DNA of 64,000 bases, from contig OY282355.1 of assembly GCA_958295525.1 (NCBI GenBank), positions 124,001-188,000 of the forward strand, given 5' to 3'. The position numbers and the translations under genes are program-made. The first letter of the stretch is position 1. Every line of letters begins with the position of its first letter. This DNA is from an uncultured Dehalococcoidia bacterium (GTDB lineage: Bacteria > Chloroflexota > Dehalococcoidia > Lucifugimonadales > Australimonadaceae). The notes below the pieces were generated by a model. The model worked only from the letters and a program-made list of their open reading frames with translations, did no database searches and was not told the origin of the DNA. Below, in pieces: positions 58,833 through 64,000 of the stretch.

Positions 58833-60443
58833 CTAGTCCCGCCGCTCGCGCAGCACGAGGAACGCGGCGGGAACGCCCGCCGCGAAGATCAGCAGGATCG
58901 CGGGCATCGCCGCGCGCGCGAAGAACGCCTCCGACGCCGCGCTCCATACGGACGTCGCCAGCGTGCGGAACCCCGTCGGCGCGAGGATCAGCGTCGCGGG
59001 CAACTCCTTCATCGTGAGCAGGAACACGAGCGCCGCTCCGGCGGCTATCCCCCGCGACAGCATCGGCAGCGTCACGAGGCGGAAGGCGTGGAACGGCGTT
59101 TTGCCCAAACTGCGCGCCGCTTCCTCGACGCGAGGGCTGACCTGCCGCAGCGCGGTCTGCGTCGCGCCGAGCGACGCCGGCAGGAACAGCACGACGTAGG
59201 CCGCGATGAGCAGGAACGTCGTCTGATAAAGCGGCCTGAGCACGGACGCCCCGAAAAAGACGAACGCCAGCGCGACCGCCAGCCCCGGCAGCGCGAATCC
59301 GACGTAGGCGAGGCGCTCCAGCGCGGACGCCGCCCATCCGGGGTAGCGCGCGCTGAGCAGCGCGACCGGCGCGGCCCCGATAGCCGCCGCTCCCGCCGCG
59401 AGCGCGGAGACGTAGACCGTGTTGAGCGCGTTCGCCCACAGCAAGTCCAGCGGCTCGCCCGCCGAAACGCCCCGCGCAACCCAGTAGCCCAGCACGGCCA
59501 TCGGCGCGGCGAGCGAGAGCGCGACGACGCTGCCGGCGCAGGCCGCCGCAGGCCATCGCCAGCGTCCGAGCCGAACGAGGCGAAAGGCGCGCTGCGTCCC
59601 GGGCGTTGCGCGGTGGTACGCGGCGCGCCCCCGGCTGCGGCTCTCCGCCACCAGCAGGGCGAGCGCCAGCGCCGTTAGCGCGAGCGAGAGACCGGCGGCG
59701 ACGCTCCGGTCGAACGCCGTCTCGTACTGAATGAAAATCGCCCAGGTGAACGTCGGGTAGCGCAAAAGCGAGACCGCTCCGAAGTCGCTGAGCGTGTACA
59801 GCGCGACGAGAAGCGACCCCGAGACGATGGCTGGCCGCAGCAGCGGAAGCGTCACGTGGAAGAACGCGCCGCGCGCGCTCCGCCCCAGGCTTCGGGCGGC
59901 TTCCTCTGTCGCAGGGTCGATGCGGTGCAGCGCGGCTTTCGCCGGAAGCATCACGTAGGGGAACGAAAGCAGAATGAGGGTGAACGCCGCGCCGGGCAGC
60001 CCGAAGATGGACGGCAGCCGCTCCACGCCGAGCGGCTCCAGCCAGCCCTGCAGCATCCCTTTCGGGCCGAGCGTTACGATCACCAGCAAGGCGAAGACGT
60101 AACTGGGAATGGCGAGCGGCAGCGCGGTCAGAATCCCGAACGCGCGGCGGAACGGCAGGTCGGTTCGGAGCGTGAGCCAGGCGAGCGCAACCCCCAAGAC
60201 GGCGCACGCGGCGGTTACGACGCCCACCAATACGACGGTGCGAAGCAGGATGGCCAGCGTTCGCCCGCTGATGAGAATATCGAGCGCCGCCGTCCCCGAC
60301 TCCGCCGTCCGCGCGAGCAAGTAGACGGGCGGCAAAAGCATCAGCAGCGCGATGGCGGCGGAGGGCAGCCAGATGAACACGGGCGGCCCGGCGCGGGGCG
60401 CTTTGGCGGCTCCGGCGGGCGCGTGGCTTGCTGCGTTTCGCAT
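58833..60443 (-). CDS. Ferric-iron ABC transporter permease (FbpB-like, two modules)
   Basis: 536 aa integral membrane protein of about 12 spans built from two homologous halves. Each has an EAA loop that docks the ATPase: EEAARSLGRSARGAFFHVTL in the first and EEAARSLGKTPFHAFRLVTL in the second. This duplicated layout is typical of FbpB-type iron permeases. It follows the binding-protein gene. No ATPase gene is in the window. ATG 60443 or 60464 could be the start; neither has a strong ribosome site. Confidence 0.9.
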   Translation of the reverse strand: MRNAASHAPAGAAKAPRAGPPVFIWLPSAAIALLMLLPPVYLLARTAESGTAALDILISGRTLAILLRTVVLVGVVTAACAVLGVALAWLTLRTDLPFRRAFGILTALPLAIPSYVFALLVIVTLGPKGMLQGWLEPLGVERLPSIFGLPGAAFTLILLSFPYVMLPAKAALHRIDPATEEAARSLGRSARGAFFHVTLPLLRPAIVSGSLLVALYTLSDFGAVSLLRYPTFTWAIFIQYETAFDRSVAAGLSLALTALALALLVAESRSRGRAAYHRATPGTQRAFRLVRLGRWRWPAAACAGSVVALSLAAPMAVLGYWVARGVSAGEPLDLLWANALNTVYVSALAAGAAAIGAAPVALLSARYPGWAASALERLAYVGFALPGLAVALAFVFFGASVLRPLYQTTFLLIAAYVVLFLPASLGATQTALRQVSPRVEEAARSLGKTPFHAFRLVTLPMLSRGIAAGAALVFLLTMKELPATLILAPTGFRTLATSVWSAASEAFFARAAMPAILLIFAAGVPAAFLVLRERRD

Positions 60444-60510
60444 AGGCGCAAGGTTACCGCGCATCGCCTGCGTTCGGGGCGCCCGCCAACTAAGAGCGGA
60501 TGCTTCCGCA

Positions 60511-61587
60511 CTAAGGCAGCGCGCCGAGTTCCCGGAGGATCGCCGTCGTGCCCTCGAGGTCGGCGAGGTCGGCGAGCGCAATGTCGGGCCTGCGTATCTC
60601 GTCGAGCGGCGTCAGCAGCCGGTTGACGTTCACGTTCTCCACCAGCGGGTACTCGTAGGTCTGCCCCGCGAAGTACTGCTGCGCGACGGTTCCCAGCATA
60701 AAGCGGATGAAACGCTCCGCGTTCTCCCTGTTCTCGGCGGTGGAGAGAATCCCTGCGCCGGACACCATCACGAGCGCGCCGGGCCCGCCGCCCGGCAAGT
60801 GGTAATTGCGCGCCGCGAAGTTCTCGCCCTCCTCCGCGATGAAACGGTAAAGGTAGTAGTGATTCACGAGACCGACGTCGATCTCTCCCGCCGCGACCGC
60901 CGCGACTTGCGGCGTGTTCTTCGGGTAGGCCACCGCGCCGTTGGCCACCATTCCGCGAATCCAGTCGGCGGCGCGCTCCTCGCCCCAAATCTTCCGCATT
61001 CCGGTCACCATCGTCAGGAACGACCCGTTCGTCGGCGCCCAGCCGATGCGCCCCTTCCATTCCGGGGCGGTCAGATCGGAGAGGTCGGCGGGCAGTTCGC
61101 TCTCGGGGACGCGCTCCGGGCTGTACACCAGCACGCGGGCCCGGCCGGATATGCCCGTCCAGAGACCTTGCGGCGACCGCGCCCATTCGGGAGCGAGTTC
61201 GAGAATCCCGTTCGGCAGCGGCGAAAGCAGGGGCTCGACCGCGCCAAGCCCGCCCGGGTCTTGCGCGTAGAAGAGGTCGGCGGGGCTGTTCGTTCCTTCT
61301 TCCAGCAACGTGGCCGCCAGCGACGCCGTGCCGCCGTACTTCACCTGCGCGTCTATGCCGGTGGCGTCCGCGAACTGTCGGATGATCGGGTCGACGAGGC
61401 TCTCCCCGCGCCCGGAGTAGATGACCAGCGCCCCCGGCGACGGCTGCGGGGGCAAGGGAGTCGCCGTCGGATCGGGCTGGCGCGGCGCGGGCGTGTTCGT
61501 CGGGCTTGCGCCGCCGCAAGCCGAAACTGCGAGCGCGGCGGCGAGAGCGCCGGCGAGAACGATACGGGAGCGCGCGAAAGACCGCAT
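60511..61587 (-). CDS. Ferric-iron-binding periplasmic lipoprotein (FbpA-like)
   Basis: 358 aa. Signal peptide with lipobox AVSACGG, a Pro/Thr linker, then LVIYSGRGESLVDPIIRQF typical of the FbpA/thiamine-type binding family. The segment DVGLVNHYYLYRF carries the paired tyrosines that coordinate iron in FbpA. ATG 61587 follows AAGGAGAAGCG. The promoter is strong and flanked by repeats resembling iron-regulator half-sites, consistent with iron control. Confidence 0.9.
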   Translation of the reverse strand: MRSFARSRIVLAGALAAALAVSACGGASPTNTPAPRQPDPTATPLPPQPSPGALVIYSGRGESLVDPIIRQFADATGIDAQVKYGGTASLAATLLEEGTNSPADLFYAQDPGGLGAVEPLLSPLPNGILELAPEWARSPQGLWTGISGRARVLVYSPERVPESELPADLSDLTAPEWKGRIGWAPTNGSFLTMVTGMRKIWGEERAADWIRGMVANGAVAYPKNTPQVAAVAAGEIDVGLVNHYYLYRFIAEEGENFAARNYHLPGGGPGALVMVSGAGILSTAENRENAERFIRFMLGTVAQQYFAGQTYEYPLVENVNVNRLLTPLDEIRRPDIALADLADLEGTTAILRELGALP

Positions 61588-61606
61588 AGGTCGCTTCTCC
61601 TTACGC

Positions 61607-61656
61607 CTTAAGGCTAACTTACTCCATAGATTAGTGTGCCCTAACTTATTTGTCAA
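61607..61656 (-). promoter_or_regulatory. Promoter and possible iron-regulator boxes of the iron ABC operon
   Basis: Perfect TTGACA (61656-61651), 17 bases, TAATCT (61633-61628). Two symmetric elements flank the -10: TTAG-N6-CTAA at 61632-61645 and TAAGTTAGCCTTA at 61621-61609. On the plus strand AGGCTAACTTA resembles one half of a DtxR/IdeR-type operator. The region is AT-rich compared with its surroundings. Confidence 0.65.
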
Positions 61657-61712
61657 GCACGGCCTTTGCGGAATGGGGCGCGCCGGATTCCGCGGGAGCG
61701 TTCAGGGGGCGA

Positions 61713-61786
61713 GATTCCCGCCTACGCGGGAATGACGGGCAGGGGCGATGCGCGCCGACTGGATTCCCGCCTGCGCGGGAATGACG
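61713..61786. repeat. Two palindromes upstream of the iron-binding protein operon
   Basis: Copies at 61713-61737 and 61762-61786, same orientation, 49 bases apart, between the divergent-side promoter and the 3' end of the next operon. No gene lies in 61657-61822. Confidence 0.85.
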
Positions 61787-61822
61787 GGCAGGGGGTGGGA
61801 ACGACGATGGGCTGCAAACCGC

Positions 61823-62377
61823 CTACGCGGGCAGGGGCGGCTCGTCGGAGTCCGGCAGCGGAACCTCGAATGTGTTGAGGAAGCAGGCGTTGGTTACGTA
61901 TTGCCCCACGAGCGCGATGAGGTCGACGGTTTGGCGCAGGCCGAATTGGGCGAGGGCGGCCTGATAGGCGCGGTCGGATACGCGGCGGTCGGTCAGCATT
62001 TCGGTCACGAACGCGACGACGGCGTCTTCCTCCGCGCTCATCGCGGGCAGCGGGGCGCGGTCGCGGACGGCGTCCACGAGCGCGGGGCTCACGCCCGCCC
62101 GCCGCGCGAGTTCCGCGTGCGCGTTCCAGACGTAGGCGCAGTCCATCGCGCGGGCGGCGGCGAGGATCGCGAGTTCCTGCGCGCTTTGGGGAAGCGTCAA
62201 TTCCCAGCGGACGTAGTTGCTGAGGGGACGGCGACGGAGGGCCATCTCGGGGCTGAGGGCGGCGACGGCGCCGGGCCCTGTCGGAACGCTGCCGCCGCTG
62301 TCGGCGACGAGCGCGTCGAACGCCTCGCGCAACTCCTCCGGCACGGCCTCTCGGTCAACCTCCGGCATACGCGGCAT
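61823..62377 (-). CDS. Carboxymuconolactone decarboxylase-family protein
   Basis: 184 aa all-helical protein of the CMD/AhpD superfamily. LTLPQSAQELAILAAARAMDCAYVWNAHAELARRAG is the typical core, with the single Cys and the His of CAYVWNAH in the usual active-site place (the second Cys of AhpD is missing). Start ATG 62377 follows GGGAGG and overlaps the upstream stop (TAATG), so it is the last cistron of a three-gene operon. Confidence 0.85.
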   Translation of the reverse strand: MPRMPEVDREAVPEELREAFDALVADSGGSVPTGPGAVAALSPEMALRRRPLSNYVRWELTLPQSAQELAILAAARAMDCAYVWNAHAELARRAGVSPALVDAVRDRAPLPAMSAEEDAVVAFVTEMLTDRRVSDRAYQAALAQFGLRQTVDLIALVGQYVTNACFLNTFEVPLPDSDEPPLPA

Positions 62378-62865
62378 TATGCGCCTCCCTTTCCGCTGCG
62401 GGCGCGCCGCTCGGCCTCGTGCAACTCTTCGTGAGCGCGGAGCGTGCTGGGGCGGACGTCGCGCCCGCGCTCCTCGCTGAAACGGATGGCGTTGAGCCAC
62501 TTGACGTTGGCGCACTGGTCAACCTCGTCCGTTCCGCAGGCGGCGGGGTCGGGGATGAGGAAGCGCACGGGCCCGCCCTGCTCCTCCGGCAACGGGGCGC
62601 CGTCGAGCGCGTAGAGCAGGAGCGCCTGATCGGCGACTGCGGCGAGGGGGACGCTCGCGGAGAAGCCGCCGTCGGCCTCCAGCGTCACGAACGCGGCGTT
62701 CGCTTGCGGCGACACGGCGTCTAGGACTGCGCCGAAGCGCACCGCCGCGCCTTTCCGCCCCGGCGCGAGCGCGCCGACGTCGGGAATCTGGCCGGGCATC
62801 GAGGCGAGGCGCTCGTGCTCGAAATCCAACGGCTGGCTCACCAGCCCGCTAACGCTCAGTGTCAT
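62377..62865 (-). CDS. Molybdopterin-dependent oxidoreductase-like domain protein (sulfite-oxidase fold, short)
   Basis: 162 aa. The centre reads FSASVPLAAVADQALLLYALDGAPLP, then GGPVRFLIPD and VKWLNAIRFSEE, which match the C-terminal half of the sulfite-oxidase molybdopterin domain. The N-terminal half with the molybdenum-ligating Cys is missing, so catalysis by itself is unlikely. It may be a non-catalytic relative or a truncated subunit. Strong ribosome site AAGGAGG. Confidence 0.65.
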   Translation of the reverse strand: MTLSVSGLVSQPLDFEHERLASMPGQIPDVGALAPGRKGAAVRFGAVLDAVSPQANAAFVTLEADGGFSASVPLAAVADQALLLYALDGAPLPEEQGGPVRFLIPDPAACGTDEVDQCANVKWLNAIRFSEERGRDVRPSTLRAHEELHEAERRARSGKGGA

Positions 62866-62895
62866 CGCTCGCGCCTCCTTGTCTCCGCTTGCTTG

Positions 62896-63681
62896 CTACT
62901 CGCCGCCGTGGACGGGGAGGACGACGCCGTTGACGAAGGACGCGGCGTCGGAGCAGAGGAAGAGGGCGGCGCTCCCGATGTCGTCGCCAACGCCGACGCG
63001 CCCGACGGCGATGCGCTCCGCAGCCTGCGCCATCTCCGGCCGGACGGTTCCGGCGGGGCGGGGCGTGTCTATCGTGCCGGGCGCGATGCAGTTGACGCGG
63101 ATCTCCGGCTTCCACTGATGCGCCATATGGAAAGTGAGGCTGTGGACGGCGGCTTTGGCGGTTCCGTAGGCGGCGATGTCGGGAGCGTTGGGATGGCGGT
63201 CGAGGCCGGAGGTGGAGCCGACGTTGACGATCGCGCCCTTGCCTATCGCTTTCATATGCGGAACGACGGCTTTGGACGCGAGGAACGCCGTCTTGACGTT
63301 GCCGACATAGGCGCCGAGGAAGTCGTCGCCGCTCATTTCGAGCAGCGGAGCGCGGCCGTACTGCGGCATATCGGGGTTGCGGCTGTAGGAGCCGCCCGCG
63401 ACGTTGACGAGCGCGTCAATGCGTCCGAAGGCGTCGAGCGTCCGCGCGACCATCGCGTCTATCTCATCCGGATCAGCGACGTTGACCTTGACGCCGATGG
63501 CGGACGCGCCGAGCGATTCGGCCTCGGCGACGGCGGGCGGGATGCTCTCCTCCGGCACGGACGCGACGACGACGTTCGCGCCCGCTTGGGCGAAGGCGCG
63601 GACGCAGCCGCGCCCAATGCCGCCGCTGCCGCCGGTGATGACGACGGTTCGGCCTTCCATCGAGAAGCGGGACAAATCCAT
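62896..63681 (-). CDS. Short-chain dehydrogenase/reductase
   Basis: 261 aa. TGGSGGIGRG cofactor loop, ALVNVAGGS, NVGSTSG with the catalytic Ser, YGTAK with Tyr and Lys, and the C-terminal GVVLPVHGG. ATG 63681 follows AAGGAG. First gene of a redox operon with the molybdopterin-like and CMD-family genes. A hairpin at the predicted mRNA 5' end may stabilise the transcript. Confidence 0.9.
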   Translation of the reverse strand: MDLSRFSMEGRTVVITGGSGGIGRGCVRAFAQAGANVVVASVPEESIPPAVAEAESLGASAIGVKVNVADPDEIDAMVARTLDAFGRIDALVNVAGGSYSRNPDMPQYGRAPLLEMSGDDFLGAYVGNVKTAFLASKAVVPHMKAIGKGAIVNVGSTSGLDRHPNAPDIAAYGTAKAAVHSLTFHMAHQWKPEIRVNCIAPGTIDTPRPAGTVRPEMAQAAERIAVGRVGVGDDIGSAALFLCSDAASFVNGVVLPVHGGE

Positions 63682-63707
63682 CTCGCCGTTCTCCTTGCTA
63701 CGAACAC

Positions 63708-63742
63708 CCGCCTGCGCGGGGGGCGCAGGCGGAAGGATAGCA
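63708..63742 (-). promoter_or_regulatory. Extended -10 promoter and 5' hairpin of the SDR operon
   Basis: Minus strand TGCTATCCT (63742-63734) is an extended -10. Just downstream, CCGCCTGCGC and GCGCAGGCGG (63732-63723 and 63717-63708) form a ten-pair stem with a five-base loop, which would lie at the very start of the mRNA about 27 bases before the SDR ATG. It may be a decayed copy of the dispersed palindrome. Confidence 0.5.
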
Positions 63743-63808
63743 TAGCCTCCGATCAAGGGCAGTCCCCGCGCGCAATGCTGCGGGCGCGTCGCAGCCTGAC
63801 GCGCCGCT

Positions 63809-64000
63809 CCTAATCGGACGAGGGGAGGGCGCGGGGGGCGAGCAATTGCATAGGGCGTCCGTCGCAGTGGATGCGGGAGGCTCCGGCCTTTGTGCAGAGG
63901 GCCATCACGCCGGTGGCCTCGTCCTGGTAGCGTTTGCCGAGTTGGTCGGCCTCGCCGTCGGGGGCGGGGGCGCAGGAGAGTTCGGCGTCGCCGCCTTTCG
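63809..64000 (-). CDS. 3' part of an unidentified gene, cut by the window edge
   Basis: An open frame runs from the window end to TAG at 63809-63811, 63 codons. It includes KGGDAELSCAPAPDGEADQL and ALCTKAGASRIHCDGRPMQL and ends LPSSD. Codon use looks like neighbouring genes. No family recognised; the start is outside the window. Confidence 0.5.

Overview
The window is GC-rich, densely packed bacterial chromosome with housekeeping genes (rpoB-rpoC, a tRNA-Ile, lepA, lipA, metG, rsmI, galU). Lipoproteins with long TP-rich linkers, an rpoC with a large acidic tail, the adenosylhopane enzyme HpnH, and many amidohydrolase, SDR and acyl-CoA dehydrogenase genes suggest a Chloroflexota (SAR202/Dehalococcoidia-like) heterotroph. 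That assignment is inference; no rRNA gene is present.

Layout. 0.1-9.8 kb: rpoC and rpoB (minus strand) behind a good promoter with an intrinsic attenuator, then tRNA-Ile(CAU) and a membrane protein with a Clp N-domain. 10.2-13.9 kb: four phage-derived genes, including the large terminase, interrupted by palindromic repeats. 14.1-20.1 kb: hpnH, lepA, a FitAB-type toxin-antitoxin pair with a clear promoter, galU and a medium-chain dehydrogenase. 20.1-25.7 kb: a coupled amidohydrolase / secreted metallopeptidase / peptide-binding lipoprotein operon and lipA. 25.7-28.9 kb: a small island with duplicated 3' ends of neighbouring genes, a low-GC TcmP gene, its three-Cys-motif partner, a truncated DNA methyltransferase start and a PaREP1-like gene. 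28.9-34.2 kb: a polyprenyl synthase/metG pair and an ATPase-TOPRIM-like (AbiL/RloAB-like) pair coupled to rsmI. 34.3-44.0 kb: acyl-CoA dehydrogenase, a tripartite tricarboxylate transporter with fused TctA-TctB, oxidoreductases and XdhC. 44.0-48.9 kb: a type III restriction-modification system whose mod gene is frameshifted at a run of nine G. 49.2-58.8 kb: a catabolic block (amidohydrolase, SDR, NIPSNAP, FAH hydrolase, gentisate dioxygenase-like cupin, Gfo/Idh dehydrogenase, LigB-LigA fusion). 58.8-64.0 kb: a ferric-iron ABC transporter without its ATPase and a three-gene redox operon.

A dispersed palindrome (about 25 bp, core ATTCCC-N8-GGGAAT, about 20 copies) sits in most gene-poor gaps. 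It matches the form of the Neisseria dRS3 repeat and has entered the terminase reading frame.

The strongest candidates for special biology are the poly-G switch in the type III mod gene, the TcmP/three-Cys island with its mosaic left edge, the ATPase-DUF4276 pair, and the rpoB leader attenuator.
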